Assembly (NCBI RefSeq): GCF_003668635.1
Contig: NZ_RCWH01000001.1
Location: 434,001-498,000 of the forward strand
From: Planomicrobium sp. Y74
Lineage (GTDB): Bacteria; Bacillota; Bacilli; Bacillales_A; Planococcaceae
Length of the DNA: 64,000 nt
Direction of reading: 5' to 3'
Part shown: positions 36,053 to 46,474 of the stretch, one piece after another
How positions within the stretch are numbered: the stretch's first letter is position 1
Layout: each line of letters begins with the position of its first letter
Translations under genes and position numbers: made by a program
The notes under the pieces: model-generated
Databases searched by the model: none
What the model was told of the DNA's origin: nothing
What the model saw: the letters and a program-made list of their open reading frames with translations, nothing else

Positions 36053-36247
36053 TTAAAGCGCATGAAGTGCCTCCAGTTCCACGTGAATTTCCTGAAGCCG
36101 TTTCTTGCTCTTATCAATTTCATGATTATCTTCTTGCTGCATTGCATCAAATAGGGAAGCAAGCTCATAATCTAATTCAAGCTTCAATACGTGGATATAT
36201 TCTTTTTCGACGTCTGCTTTACGGATTATTTGGATCATCTGTTTCAT
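36053..36247 (-). CDS. Small helical protein of unknown function (YkzI-like by position)
   Basis: A 64-aa charged, probably coiled-coil protein (MKQMIQIIRKADVEKEYIHV, then EIDKSKKRLQEIHVELEALHAL). The ATG at 36247 follows AAGGGG at eight bases; the longer reading frame to 36325 lacks a ribosome site. B. subtilis has a similar-sized gene, ykzI, in this neighbourhood, but I cannot confirm homology. No domain is recognised. Confidence 0.65.
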   Translation of the reverse strand: MKQMIQIIRKADVEKEYIHVLKLELDYELASLFDAMQQEDNHEIDKSKKRLQEIHVELEALHAL

Positions 36248-36410
36248 CTTTAGCACCCCTTCCCCTTTTTGATTCCAATAATTCCGAAAAATTAAGGTAG
36301 TTATCAATCTTTTACCCGATTGCACAGAATCAAAAACGTCTTTCTATAATTTTTTATCAAAGTCCTGTAAAATGTTTTTTATGTGCATTATTAAGGAGGA
36401 AATTCACCGT

Positions 36411-37028
36411 ATGTCTTATTGGAACGAAAAACATTTCAAAGTATTCGCAACTCCTGGCCTGGAAGCCAGAATGTCAGCCCTTATCGAAAAAGTCCGCCCG
36501 AAGTTCGAGGAACTGGGCGAGCAGTATTCAGCTTATTTCTCCGGTAAAACCGGTGAAGAATTTCACCCGCATGTAGCGAAACATATGCGCCGTACTGTAA
36601 ATCCCCCAAATGACAGCTGGGTAGCCTTCGCTCCCAATAAACGCGGATATAAAGCTGTTCCCCATTTCCAGATCGGACTTTGGGAAAGCCATGTATTCAT
36701 CATCCTTGCTGTAATCTATGAAGCAAACGGAAAGACCGCTATGGCGGAACGCCTGCTGAATTCGGATGTAATTGAAAACTTGCCTGGAGATATGGTTGTA
36801 TCCGGTGACCATATGAAACCAGAGGCATCTTCAATTGCGGAATTGGGTGATGAAGGAGTGAACAAGCTTCTTCAGCGCCTGCGCGACGTAAAAAAAGGGG
36901 AATTCGTAATTGGCCGTCACCTGCACCGGGAAGAAGCCGATGCCTTGAACAAATCCCAATTTGACGAACTTGTCGAAAAGACGTTTGACGAATTGCTGCC
37001 GGTATACAATACCATGCTGAATAAATAG
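36411..37028 (+). CDS. yktB: UPF0637 (DUF1054) family protein YktB
   Basis: A 205-aa soluble protein of the DUF1054 family, known structurally but without an assigned role. Typical segments are MSYWNEKHFKVFATPGLEARM, HVAKHMRRTVNPPNDSWVAF and KRGYKAVPHFQIGLWE. The ATG at 36411 follows AAGGAGGAAA by eight to ten bases, and the earlier ATGs of the frame are not supported. It ends at a strong bidirectional terminator shared with the convergent UPF0223 gene. Confidence 0.9.
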   Translation: MSYWNEKHFKVFATPGLEARMSALIEKVRPKFEELGEQYSAYFSGKTGEEFHPHVAKHMRRTVNPPNDSWVAFAPNKRGYKAVPHFQIGLWESHVFIILAVIYEANGKTAMAERLLNSDVIENLPGDMVVSGDHMKPEASSIAELGDEGVNKLLQRLRDVKKGEFVIGRHLHREEADALNKSQFDELVEKTFDELLPVYNTMLNK

Positions 37029-37036
37029 AAGAAACA

Positions 37037-37076
37037 CAAAACCGCAGCGGCAAAATGCCTGCTGCGGTTTTTAAAT
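37037..37076. terminator. Bidirectional terminator between yktB and yktA
   Basis: AAAACCGCAGCGG pairs imperfectly with CTGCTGCGGTTTTT around AAAATG; flanking A and T runs allow use from both sides. Confidence 0.85.
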
Positions 37077-37351
37077 TATCTGCTCATTTTGATCATCGGA
37101 CCAATTGCCGATGCTTTCAATTCTTTGATAACAGGAAAACTGGCATACCCGCTTTCTTCTTCAAATTCCCTGAAATAGGTTTTTTCCTCTGAAATAGCGG
37201 GAACCACTTGCTTGAATTTTCGGTATCTCGCCATCATTTCATCGCGGCTGATCCCTTTTTCATAAGCCATTTCGATTCCTTCAAAAAATTTTACTACCTC
37301 CACGATCTCTTCCGTGCTCCAATCAATTGAAAAAGGATATGAATAATCCAT
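37076..37351 (-). CDS. yktA: UPF0223 family protein YktA
   Basis: A 91-aa soluble protein matching UPF0223: MDYSYPFSIDWSTEEIVEVV at the start, then a helix-rich middle RDEMMARYRKFKQVVP. The family has no established function. AAAGGAGGAG precedes the ATG. It lies 15 bases downstream of the nitronate monooxygenase-like gene on the same strand and may be cotranscribed with it. Confidence 0.88.
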   Translation of the reverse strand: MDYSYPFSIDWSTEEIVEVVKFFEGIEMAYEKGISRDEMMARYRKFKQVVPAISEEKTYFREFEEESGYASFPVIKELKASAIGPMIKMSR

Positions 37352-37366
37352 TCCTTCTCTCCTCCT

Positions 37367-38332
37367 TTACTCAAACGCTGCCCATTTACGACGAATCCCT
37401 TCAGCCTCACCCATCATTCTATCAAATAATTCCTCTACAGTCGGCACGTCATGTATCATACCTGTCACCTGTCCTGCCCATCCGAATCCGCGTTCATTTT
37501 GGCCATCATAAATAAACCGTTTATTCGCTTCACCACTGATGTAATCCTTCAGCGAGTCATATGTCGGGGTTTCATGTTCAATTTCAAGAATCCTATCAGT
37601 CCAGCTGTTTTTTAGAGTCCTGGCCGGGGCACCGATACTTCGTTTAATAATAACAGTATCGTTTTCAGTACTGTTGATCAAAGAATTCTTATAGGCTTCT
37701 GATGCATGGACGCATTCTTTGGTTGCGATAAAACGGGTTCCCATTTCTACGCCTTCGGCTCCAAGTGCTAAGGCCGCCATTAAGCCACGGCCATCGCCAA
37801 TACCGCCCGACGCGATGACCGGAATCGACACTGCATCTACAACTTGAGGTATCAATACCATCGTGCCGACATCGTCCCGGCCCAAATGTCCTCCTCCTTC
37901 GTGGCCGACTACCATGACGGCATCTGCTCCCAGTTTTTCAGCTTTTACCGCCTGTTTACGGGCGGCTACAAGAACCAGCTTCCGGATTGAAGTACCCTCC
38001 AGCTGTTCGAAGATCGGTGTCGGATTTCCTCCTGTCATGGAAACAACCGGCACATTTTCTTCTATCGCTACATCCAGCATATGGGCAAATTTCCTGCCAT
38101 GCTCCCCGATGGCGAAATTAACTCCAAACGGTTTATCAGTCAGCTTTCTTACTTTCTGAATCTCTTCTCTCAATTTGTCAGGGGAACTTAGGCTCATTGC
38201 TGTTATTTGGCCCAGCCCACCGGCGTTGGAAACGGCAGCGGCCAAATCCGCGTATGCCAAATAAGCAAGGCCTCCCTGTATAATCGGTATCCGAATATCG
38301 AGTAAATCTGTTATGCGTGTAGAGAATTGCAT
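37367..38332 (-). CDS. Nitronate monooxygenase (2-nitropropane dioxygenase) family flavoprotein
   Basis: A 321-aa FMN-dependent TIM-barrel enzyme. Visible family blocks are IPIIQGGLAYLAYADLAAAVSNAGGLGQI at the N-terminus, VMVVGHEGGGHLGRDD, IPVIASGGIGDGRGLMAALALGAEGVEMGTRF (FMN phosphate site) and FGWAGQVTGMIHD. Such proteins oxidise nitronates or act as enoyl-reductase-like FMN enzymes (FabK relatives), so the exact substrate is not settled. The ATG at 38332 follows AAAGGAG; an upstream frame extension to 38356 is rejected for lack of a site. It is absent from this spot in my memory of B. subtilis. Confidence 0.85.
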   Translation of the reverse strand: MQFSTRITDLLDIRIPIIQGGLAYLAYADLAAAVSNAGGLGQITAMSLSSPDKLREEIQKVRKLTDKPFGVNFAIGEHGRKFAHMLDVAIEENVPVVSMTGGNPTPIFEQLEGTSIRKLVLVAARKQAVKAEKLGADAVMVVGHEGGGHLGRDDVGTMVLIPQVVDAVSIPVIASGGIGDGRGLMAALALGAEGVEMGTRFIATKECVHASEAYKNSLINSTENDTVIIKRSIGAPARTLKNSWTDRILEIEHETPTYDSLKDYISGEANKRFIYDGQNERGFGWAGQVTGMIHDVPTVEELFDRMMGEAEGIRRKWAAFE

Positions 38333-38466
38333 ATTGCCACTCCTTTCTTTCCGCATATCAAGTATTCGATGCTGGAATGCAAAATCCTTTTATTTTTATA
38401 GAATAGCTTGCATCTACATGCTATAATTCATTTTGTTTTCATTTTTATAAGCGAGGTGGTAATCCA

Positions 38467-39936
38467 TTGTCACAATTAGAAACTCCATTATTTGATGCTT
38501 TACTGAAGCACCGTAACCGGCATCCGATACAATTCCATATTCCTGGCCATAAAAAGGGGCAGGGCGTCGATCCCGCATTCCGCGAATTTGTCGGCGACAA
38601 TATTCTTTCCATAGATTTGATTAATATTGCACCTCTTGACGACCTGCATTCACCGAAAGGCGCAATAAAAAAAGCGCAGGAGTTGGCTGCACAGGCATTT
38701 GGTGCTGACCATACATTTTTCTCTGTTCAAGGTACAAGCGGCGCCATCATGACCATGATTCTTAGTGTTGTAGGTCCAAACGACAAAATTCTCGTTCCCC
38801 GTAACGTCCATAAATCAATTATGTCGGCCATCGTTTTTGCAGGGGCAGTTCCGATATTCATCCATCCTGAAGTTGATCCAGAGCTTGGCATTTCCCACGG
38901 GATATCAGCCGAAGCCGTAGAAAAGGCGCTGAACGAATATCCTGATGCAAAAGCCGTCCTGGTCATTAACCCAACTTATTTCGGTGTGGCCGCTGACTTG
39001 AAACGTATCGTCGACATAGCTCATGGCCGTGAAATTCCTGTGTTGGTTGACGAAGCTCACGGTGTCCATATCCATTTCCATAAAGGTCTGCCTGTGTCGG
39101 CCATGGCCGCAGGTGCCGATATGGCAGCGACATCCGTCCATAAACTCGGAGGTTCCATGACACAAAGCTCTGTCTTGAATGTTCGTGAAGGATTGGTTTC
39201 TGCGAAACGGGTGCAGTCGACTTTGTCGATGCTAACAACTACGTCTACATCCTATCCAATACTTGCTTCTTTAGACACGGCCAGGAGACAATTGGCTGTT
39301 CACGGAGCTGATCTGATTGATCAAACTATACGCCTGGCAAACGATGCACGCAAGCGAGTCAATAAAATTGCACATCTTCATTGTGTCGGCAAAGAATTGC
39401 TGAAGACTTCCGCAACGTATGATATGGATCCAACAAAACTATTGATAAGCGTAAAAAACCTCGGCATCACCGGGCATCAGGCTGAAGAATGGCTGCGGGA
39501 AAATGCCAATATCGAGATTGAGCTTTCCGACCTCTACAATATTCTTTGTCTGGTCACTATCGGTGATACCCGCAAAGAATTGAATTTGCTTGTAAACGCG
39601 CTGCAGCGTATGAGTGAAGCTTATGACAATGAAGCTGCTGTCATAGAACCGACAGTCCTGCTGCCGGATATCCCTAGACTGGCCATGACACCGCGCGACG
39701 CTTTCTATGCAACTACAGAAGTAGTGAAGATTGATGATGCCGTGGGCCGCATTTCTGCAGAATTCATAATGGTGTATCCACCCGGCATTCCTATTTTCAT
39801 TCCGGGGGAAATCATTACACAGGAAAATATCGAGTATATCCATATGAACGTTGAAGCAGGCCTGCCCGTCCAGGGACCTGAAGACGATACATTAAAAATG
39901 CTGCGTGTTATTAAAGAACAGCTCGCAATTAGATAA
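38467..39936 (+). CDS. speA: Arginine decarboxylase (SpeA; Orn/Lys/Arg decarboxylase family)
   Basis: SpeA decarboxylates arginine to agmatine, the first step of polyamine synthesis. The 489-aa protein is very close to B. subtilis SpeA as I recall it: FHIPGHKKGQGVDP, HTFFSVQGTSGAIM, VLVDEAHGVHIHF (DEAHG at 195-199) and SVHKLGGSMTQ with the PLP-binding Lys226. The fold is the aspartate aminotransferase type with a C-terminal decarboxylase domain. Translation starts at TTG 38467, seven bases after GAGGTGG. The window also holds potABCD for polyamine uptake. Two family B repeats follow its TAA. Confidence 0.94.
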   Translation: MSQLETPLFDALLKHRNRHPIQFHIPGHKKGQGVDPAFREFVGDNILSIDLINIAPLDDLHSPKGAIKKAQELAAQAFGADHTFFSVQGTSGAIMTMILSVVGPNDKILVPRNVHKSIMSAIVFAGAVPIFIHPEVDPELGISHGISAEAVEKALNEYPDAKAVLVINPTYFGVAADLKRIVDIAHGREIPVLVDEAHGVHIHFHKGLPVSAMAAGADMAATSVHKLGGSMTQSSVLNVREGLVSAKRVQSTLSMLTTTSTSYPILASLDTARRQLAVHGADLIDQTIRLANDARKRVNKIAHLHCVGKELLKTSATYDMDPTKLLISVKNLGITGHQAEEWLRENANIEIELSDLYNILCLVTIGDTRKELNLLVNALQRMSEAYDNEAAVIEPTVLLPDIPRLAMTPRDAFYATTEVVKIDDAVGRISAEFIMVYPPGIPIFIPGEIITQENIEYIHMNVEAGLPVQGPEDDTLKMLRVIKEQLAIR

Positions 39937-39937
39937 A

Positions 39938-40056
39938 GAAAAGCGCAAGCGCCCCTTTAGCCCCGAAAAGCGCTGGAAGCCTTGACGATAATAGCGTTCT
40001 TTGCCATTAACGGTAAGGCTGAAGCGACTCGAGGGGCTGGGCGCTGGAGTCTGGAC
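39938..40056 (+). repeat. Family B hairpin element, copy B5
   Basis: Starts one base after the speA TAA (GAAAAGCGCAAGCGCCCC) and ends GCGCTGGAGTCTGGAC. The outer stem AGCGCCC/GGGCGCT, then TAGCCCC/GGGGCT, and the inner arms AGCCTT/AAGGCT and TAAT/ATTA all pair. These inner arms differ from the other copies on both sides. Confidence 0.82.
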
Positions 40057-40060
40057 AGTA

Positions 40061-40176
40061 GAAAAGCGACGGCACCGGTTTAGCTCTGAAAAGCATAAGA
40101 CGGATCAGCGTAGTGGCTTTGGCCACGCAGCTGAGCTGGCTTATGACTCGAAGAGCTGGGTCGCCGGAGTCTCGAC
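40061..40176 (+). repeat. Family B hairpin element, copy B6 (tandem to B5)
   Basis: Begins four bases after copy B5 in the same direction and ends GCCGGAGTCTCGACAC. Arms AGCTCT/AGAGCT, CATAAG/CTTATG, TCAGC/GCTGA and GTGGC/GCCAC pair around TTTG. Confidence 0.82.
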
Positions 40177-40234
40177 ACGGAAACACTTTTTTCTAAGAAT
40201 CTTCATACTAAAAAAGTTATACTTTCTTGTCCAT

Positions 40235-40278
40235 TAAAAAAATCCGGAAGTGCAGAACTCTGCACTTCCGGATTTTTG
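40235..40278. terminator. Bidirectional terminator between speA and the deacetylase gene
   Basis: AATCCGGAAGTGCAGA pairs exactly with TCTGCACTTCCGGATT around ACTC, with A and T runs outside. It lies beyond the two tandem family B elements. Confidence 0.9.
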
Positions 40279-41157
40279 TTATTCTACACCTTCAATGGTA
40301 TCCGGATCGATAAATCCGTATCCTTTGTCTTCAAGTCCCTGAACGATTGCCGGCAAAGCTTCAGCCGTCCAGACGCGGTCGTGCATAAGCAGATTTGCAC
40401 CATCGCGCATAAATTCAGTGTTCACCATGATATCAGCCAATGCTGCAGCGTCCATATACTGTTTCTCCCAGTCATAGCCGAAAGTCCAGTTCATCAGAAC
40501 CATTCCTTCTTCTTCCACCAAAGCTCTGCTGAAATCGGTGTTGACGCCATGAGGCGCCCGGAAGAATTCTGGGCGTTCACCGATAATTTCCTCAATACGA
40601 TCATTCAATGAAACTATTTCTTCGCGCTGCTGATCTTCAGGAATTGTTTTCAAGTTTGGATGTGAATATGTATGATTGCCAATGGCAAATCCCATATCAT
40701 GAATTTTCTTCAAGTTTTCTTCTTCTTCATCTGTATCAATGAAGTGGCCATTCACAAAAAAGATTGCTGGTACATTCAATTCCTTCAGTGTTTCAGCCAT
40801 TGCTACACCTTGCTTATCAGGTGCATCATCAATGGTGATCAAAACTGCCTGCGGATTTGCGCCTGCAATCGGTTCGACTGCAGAGTTGGCAGGATTCACA
40901 CGGTAAAGTGGTTCAGCTTGTGCTGGTTCCTCTTCTGCCGCTGTTTCTTCTTCATCCTCTTCTTCGGTAACTTCTGCTTCTGCATCTTCTTCATCAGAGT
41001 CCTTGCTGGATTCTTCTTTTGTTTCTGAGGTCGTTTCAGAAGTTGTTTCTTCAACCTCATTATTTGTATCAGTCGCAGCCGGGTTGTCTTCGCCGCTTGA
41101 ACAAGCGGTCAAAAGAGCCAATCCTGCTGCCATTAGCATCCATTTTGCATGTATCAT
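40279..41157 (-). CDS. Polysaccharide deacetylase (NodB family) lipoprotein
   Basis: A 292-aa secreted lipoprotein: signal peptide with lipobox LLTAC and Cys19, an acidic low-complexity linker at about 24-80 rich in Glu, Thr and Ser, and a NodB homology domain. The catalytic motifs are TIDD at 108-111 (Asp110/Asp111), HTYSH at 162-166 and RAPHG, consistent with a metal-dependent N-deacetylase acting on peptidoglycan or a related polymer. The motif reads TIDDAPD, not the commoner TFDDG. The ATG at 41157 follows AAGGTG; the frame extension to 41187 is less likely. Confidence 0.85.
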   Translation of the reverse strand: MIHAKWMLMAAGLALLTACSSGEDNPAATDTNNEVEETTSETTSETKEESSKDSDEEDAEAEVTEEEDEEETAAEEEPAQAEPLYRVNPANSAVEPIAGANPQAVLITIDDAPDKQGVAMAETLKELNVPAIFFVNGHFIDTDEEEENLKKIHDMGFAIGNHTYSHPNLKTIPEDQQREEIVSLNDRIEEIIGERPEFFRAPHGVNTDFSRALVEEEGMVLMNWTFGYDWEKQYMDAAALADIMVNTEFMRDGANLLMHDRVWTAEALPAIVQGLEDKGYGFIDPDTIEGVE

Positions 41158-41228
41158 CTTTAGTATCACCTTAGCCCTTTCGCACATAATATTACCACAT
41201 TTCTACAAGTCTTACCAAAACAAATCAT

Positions 41229-41277
41229 AAAAAACACTCCTCATCCGACAAAGAAAATGTCGGTTTGAGGAGTGTTC
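41229..41277 (-). terminator. Terminator of the pdh operon
   Basis: On the minus strand AACACTCCTCA-ACCGACA pairs with TGTCGG-TGAGGAGTGTT around TTTTCTT, followed by TTTTATG. It lies just after pdhD. Confidence 0.85.
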
Positions 41278-41293
41278 GACTTAATTGCAGATT

Positions 41294-42703
41294 TTATTTG
41301 ATTATGTGGATTGGTGTGCCGAGAGCAACTTCTGCTGCTTCCATCGTAATCTCAGCCAATGTTGGGTGAGCATGGATAGTCATAGCAATATCTTCCACAG
41401 TCATCCCTGCTTCAATTGCCAAACCTAATTCAGCAATCATATCCGATGCGCCAGCGCCCACGATTTGAGCACCCAACAGCAAGCCGTCAGATTTACGTGA
41501 CACAAGTTTTACAAAACCATCAGCCGAATTCAAGGAAAGAGCACGGCCGTTGGCACCGAATGGGAATTTCGCAGCCGCAGCTTCGAATCCTTCTTCTTTT
41601 GCCTGTTCTTCAGACAAACCGACACTCGCAAGTTCCGGATCTGTAAAGCATACAGCTGGAATAGCCAGGTAATCAACTTCTGATTTTTCACCTGCAATTG
41701 CCTCAGCAGCAATTTTGCCTTCATACGATGCTTTATGTGCCAATTGAAGGCCAGGTACTACATCACCGATAGCATAGATGTTTGAAATGCTTGTACGGCA
41801 TTGTTTGTCGACTTCAATAAGTCCACGCTCGCCCATTTTGATGTTAAGCTCTTCAAGACCCATTTCATCCGTGTTCGGACGACGGCCAACTGTTACTAAT
41901 ACATAATCAGCTTCGACGGTTTTTTCTTCTCCGCCTGCCTCATAAGTTACAGTTACGCCGTTATCTGTTTCTTCAACGCCTTTTGCAGACGCTTTCGTGA
42001 TAACTTCAACGCCTTTTTTCTTCAATCCTTTTTTAACGATGGCTGTCATCTGTTTTTCGAATCCAGCAAGGATATCAGGTGCGCCTTCAAGAATTGTTAC
42101 TTCTGAGCCCATGTTTGCATAAGCAGTTCCAAGCTCAGTACCGATATAACCGCCGCCGATAACTACAAGCTTACCTGGAAGTTCAGTAAGCGATAGAGCA
42201 CCAGTGGAGTTAATCACACGTTTTGAAAATTTGAATGTTGGAATTTCAACTGGACGAGAACCTGTAGCGATGATCGCATTCTTGAATTTATAAGTTTGCG
42301 AAGATTTATCATCCATCACTTTTACAGTGTTTTCATCAACGAAATAAGCTTCTCCACGGGCAATCTCAACTTTATTGCCTTTCAATAAAGACTCAACGCC
42401 GCCAGTCAATTTTTTAACTACACCATCTTTGAAAGCCTGTGCTTTTTCAAAGTTAAGTGTTACTTCATTGGCAATTACACCCATATCTTCTGAGTGTTTT
42501 GCTTCTTCAAAACGGTGACCTACAGAGATCATCGCTTTAGAAGGAATACATCCGACATTCAGGCAAACGCCGCCAATATATTCTTTCTCAACGATTGTAA
42601 CTTTTTGGCCAGTTTGCGCTGCACGGATTGCTGCTACATATCCGCCAGGGCCTGAGCCGATGACGAGCGTATCTGTTTCGATTGGGAAATCTCCTACTAC
42701 CAT
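41294..42703 (-). CDS. pdhD: Dihydrolipoyl dehydrogenase (E3)
   Basis: E3 reoxidises the dihydrolipoyl groups of E2 with FAD and NAD+. The 469-aa flavoprotein has the FAD-binding [10 protein letters not shown] (17-26), the redox disulfide [13 protein letters not shown] with Cys47 and Cys52, the NAD-binding [10 protein letters not shown], and HAHPTLAE at the C-terminus with the catalytic His/Glu. It is the last gene of pdhABCD and may also serve other 2-oxoacid dehydrogenases. GGAGGCG precedes the ATG, four bases after pdhC. Confidence 0.97.
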   Translation of the reverse strand: MVVGDFPIETDTLVIGSGPGGYVAAIRAAQTGQKVTIVEKEYIGGVCLNVGCIPSKAMISVGHRFEEAKHSEDMGVIANEVTLNFEKAQAFKDGVVKKLTGGVESLLKGNKVEIARGEAYFVDENTVKVMDDKSSQTYKFKNAIIATGSRPVEIPTFKFSKRVINSTGALSLTELPGKLVVIGGGYIGTELGTAYANMGSEVTILEGAPDILAGFEKQMTAIVKKGLKKKGVEVITKASAKGVEETDNGVTVTYEAGGEEKTVEADYVLVTVGRRPNTDEMGLEELNIKMGERGLIEVDKQCRTSISNIYAIGDVVPGLQLAHKASYEGKIAAEAIAGEKSEVDYLAIPAVCFTDPELASVGLSEEQAKEEGFEAAAAKFPFGANGRALSLNSADGFVKLVSRKSDGLLLGAQIVGAGASDMIAELGLAIEAGMTVEDIAMTIHAHPTLAEITMEAAEVALGTPIHIIK

Positions 42704-42707
42704 AATT

Positions 42708-44096
42708 TTACGCCTCCATTAATAGTAATTCTGGTTCACTTAACAAACGTTTGATATGGTTCAGCGCATGTTGCGCTGTCGCTCCGTCGATCATTCGGTG
42801 ATCGAAGCTCAATGATAATGCTAACACAGGAGCAGCTACAATTTCACCATTTTTAACTACAGGCTTTTCTGCGATGCGGCCGATTCCAAGAATCGCCACC
42901 TCCGGATGGTTGATGACCGGTGTGAACCACTGGCCACCAGCTGAGCCGATATTGGTGATTGAGCACGACGCACCTTTCATCTCTGCTGAAGTCAATTTCC
43001 CTTCGCGTGCTTTGGTTGCAAGGGTGTTGATTTCATCAGAAATCGCGAATACCGATTTGCGGTCTGCATTTTTGATAACAGGAACCAGCAAGCCTTTTTC
43101 GGTGTCAGCTGCAATTCCGATATTGTAATAATGCTTCTGGATCACTTCGCTTGTTTCATCATCAAACGATGTATTAAGTGCCGGGAATTCACGCAATGTG
43201 CTGACCAGCGCTTTTACTACGTATGGAAGATAAGTCAATTTAATCTCTTTTTCAGCTGCAATGTCCTTGAATTTTTTGCGGTGTGCAACAAGTTCTGTTA
43301 CATCCACTTCATCCATCAAAGCAACATGCGGTGCTGTGTGTTTAGAATGAACCATCGCTTTTGCAATAGCTTTGCGCATTCCGGACATTTTTTCACGGGT
43401 TTCAGGGAATTCGCCTTCTGGAACTGCAGGCGTTGCCGCAGCTGCTTCAGCTTTAGGCGCCGCTTCTTCAGTTGGAGCAGTTTTTTCAGCTGCCGCTTCT
43501 TTAGCAGGTTCAGCAGCTTTTTGGTCTCCGCTTAGGAATGCTTCCACATCTTCTTTCATGATCCGGCCGTTAGTTCCGGAACCATTGACTTTTTTGATGT
43601 CTACATCTTTATCACGTGCAAATTTGCGGACCGACGGCATAGCGATGATCCGTGCATTCGGATCAGTTTCCGCTTCTGCGTCTGCCTGCGGCTGTTTGCC
43701 GGCGCCAGTGTCACCTTCAGGTTTCTGCTCTTGTGCAGGCTCCTTCTCAACATCCTGGCCGGATTCAGCTGTGGCTGCCTGAACTTGCTCTTCTGTTTCT
43801 TCTTCCACTTCAGGGGCTGTTTCCTGTTTTTCTGTTTCGGCTTCTCCGCCATCTTCATCCGGAGAATCAATGCGTACCAGTACGTCACCGACTACTGCCA
43901 CTGTTCCTTCTTCCACCAGTACTTCTTCAACTGTACCGGAAACCGGTGATGGAATTTCAACGACTGCTTTATCGTTTTGGACTTCTACCAGTACATCATC
44001 TTCTTCGATCTTGTCGCCGGCTTTGACGAACCATTTTACGATTTCACCTTCATGGATACCTTCTCCGATATCCGGCAAACGAAATTCATAAGCCAT
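42708..44096 (-). CDS. pdhC: Pyruvate dehydrogenase E2, dihydrolipoyl acetyltransferase
   Basis: E2 forms the core of the pyruvate dehydrogenase complex and transfers acetyl from lipoate to CoA. The 462-aa protein has one N-terminal lipoyl domain with NDKAVVE (Lys43), a long Glu/Ala/Pro-rich linker, an E1/E3-binding domain ([16 protein letters not shown]) and the catalytic domain ending in [12 protein letters not shown]. The ATG at 44096 follows AAGGGTG; the earlier ATG at 44105 lies against that site. A second Ala/Glu linker separates the binding and catalytic domains. Confidence 0.97.
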   Translation of the reverse strand: MAYEFRLPDIGEGIHEGEIVKWFVKAGDKIEEDDVLVEVQNDKAVVEIPSPVSGTVEEVLVEEGTVAVVGDVLVRIDSPDEDGGEAETEKQETAPEVEEETEEQVQAATAESGQDVEKEPAQEQKPEGDTGAGKQPQADAEAETDPNARIIAMPSVRKFARDKDVDIKKVNGSGTNGRIMKEDVEAFLSGDQKAAEPAKEAAAEKTAPTEEAAPKAEAAAATPAVPEGEFPETREKMSGMRKAIAKAMVHSKHTAPHVALMDEVDVTELVAHRKKFKDIAAEKEIKLTYLPYVVKALVSTLREFPALNTSFDDETSEVIQKHYYNIGIAADTEKGLLVPVIKNADRKSVFAISDEINTLATKAREGKLTSAEMKGASCSITNIGSAGGQWFTPVINHPEVAILGIGRIAEKPVVKNGEIVAAPVLALSLSFDHRMIDGATAQHALNHIKRLLSEPELLLMEA

Positions 44097-44123
44097 CAGT
44101 TTCACCCTTTCTTCTCTATCTAT

Positions 44124-45101
44124 TTAAAAAGTAAGCACTTTTTTCGCTGTTTCTACTATATCCTTCGCATTAGGAAGCCAAACTTCCTCTGCCTGCGAGA
44201 ATGCAAATACAGTATCTGGAGCTGTTACACGCAGAACAGGAGCATCAAGGCTTAAAATTGCGCGATCTGTGATTTCTGCAACAACGTTTGCAGCAATACC
44301 GGCTTGCTTTTGAGCTTCTTGAACGACCATTGCACGACCAGTTTTCTCAACAGATGCAATAATTGTTTCAATATCAAGTGGCTGGATTGTCCGCAAATCG
44401 ATAACTTCTACCGAATAGTTTTCTTTTTCAAGTTCTTCGGCAGCTTTGATGCTTTCCTGCACCATTGCTCCATAAGTGATGATTGACAGATCTTTTCCTT
44501 CGCGCTTTACGTCTGCTTTCCCTAGAGGAATTGTGTATTCTTCTTCAGGCACTTCCTGGCGGAATGAACGATATAACTTCATGTGCTCTAGGAAAATAAC
44601 CGGGTCATTGTCACGAATCGCAGAAAGGAGCAAGCCTTTCGCATCATAAGGATTTGATGGAATTACAACTTTCAGGCCTGGTGATGCTGCCATCAACCCT
44701 TCAAGGGAATCCGCATGCATTTCAGGTGTGTGTACACCGCCGCCGAAAGGTGAGCGGATTGTTACAGGTGCATGTTGGCTTCCGCCGCTGCGATAGCGCA
44801 TACGTGCCATTTGGCCACTGATGGAATCCATCACTTCAAACACGAATCCGAAAAACTGAATTTCGGGAACTGGACGGTAGCCCTGCAAAGCCAAACCGAT
44901 TGCCAGACCTCCTATTCCTGATTCCGCTAAAGGTGTATCGAAGACGCGATCTTCACCAAATTCTTTTTGCAGACCTTCAGTCGCACGGAATACACCACCG
45001 TTATTTCCGACGTCCTCGCCAAAAACAAGAACATTTTCATCATTTTTCAGCTCTGTTTTCAGGGCTTCAGTAATAGCTTGGATCATTGTTAACTGTGCCA
45101 T
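44124..45101 (-). CDS. pdhB: Pyruvate dehydrogenase E1 component, beta subunit
   Basis: PdhB with PdhA forms the thiamine-diphosphate-dependent E1 that decarboxylates pyruvate. The 325-aa protein shows [59 protein letters not shown] and the C-terminal transketolase-like domain with [20 protein letters not shown] lies upstream of the ATG. It follows pdhA by three bases, so the two subunits are coexpressed. Confidence 0.97.
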   Translation of the reverse strand: MAQLTMIQAITEALKTELKNDENVLVFGEDVGNNGGVFRATEGLQKEFGEDRVFDTPLAESGIGGLAIGLALQGYRPVPEIQFFGFVFEVMDSISGQMARMRYRSGGSQHAPVTIRSPFGGGVHTPEMHADSLEGLMAASPGLKVVIPSNPYDAKGLLLSAIRDNDPVIFLEHMKLYRSFRQEVPEEEYTIPLGKADVKREGKDLSIITYGAMVQESIKAAEELEKENYSVEVIDLRTIQPLDIETIIASVEKTGRAMVVQEAQKQAGIAANVVAEITDRAILSLDAPVLRVTAPDTVFAFSQAEEVWLPNAKDIVETAKKVLTF

Positions 45102-45104
45102 GGC

Positions 45105-46262
<1,158 letters not shown>

Positions 46263-46290
46263 TTAGTAATACAAGCGCATATTCCTATTC

Positions 46291-46319
46291 AGTATACGTT
46301 ACTTGATTTGTACGGTCAA
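46291..46319 (-). promoter_or_regulatory. Sigma-A-type promoter of the pdh operon
   Basis: Minus-strand TTGACC (46314-46319), a 17-bp spacer and TATACT (46291-46296), giving a leader of roughly 65 bases before pdhA. Confidence 0.8.
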
Positions 46320-46445
46320 TCATGAGGAACCTTTATACAGCAAGCATCTAAAATACGCAGAATATTCATAACCCGTAAATCTGTACCATAAGCCCACTAC
46401 CTCCTGTACTATATAACAGACCCTTTTGTCCCATCTTTTATAGCA

Positions 46446-46474
46446 CAGAAAAAGCGGCCCTTAGGCCGCTTTAT
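46446..46474 (-). terminator. Rho-independent terminator after ykyA
   Basis: On the minus strand AAAGCGGCC pairs with GGCCGCTTT around TAAG, followed by TTTCTG. The stem starts right at the ykyA stop. Confidence 0.8.

Noticed and set aside
39938..40176. Tandem repeats resembling a minimal CRISPR array
   Set aside because: The two units are about 117 bases, mostly palindromic, with no conserved short repeat plus unique spacers, and no cas genes are near.
43372..43782. 136-codon ORF antisense to pdhC
   Set aside because: It mirrors the Ala/Glu/Pro-rich linker and lipoyl regions of pdhC, a common source of long antisense frames, and has no translation signals.
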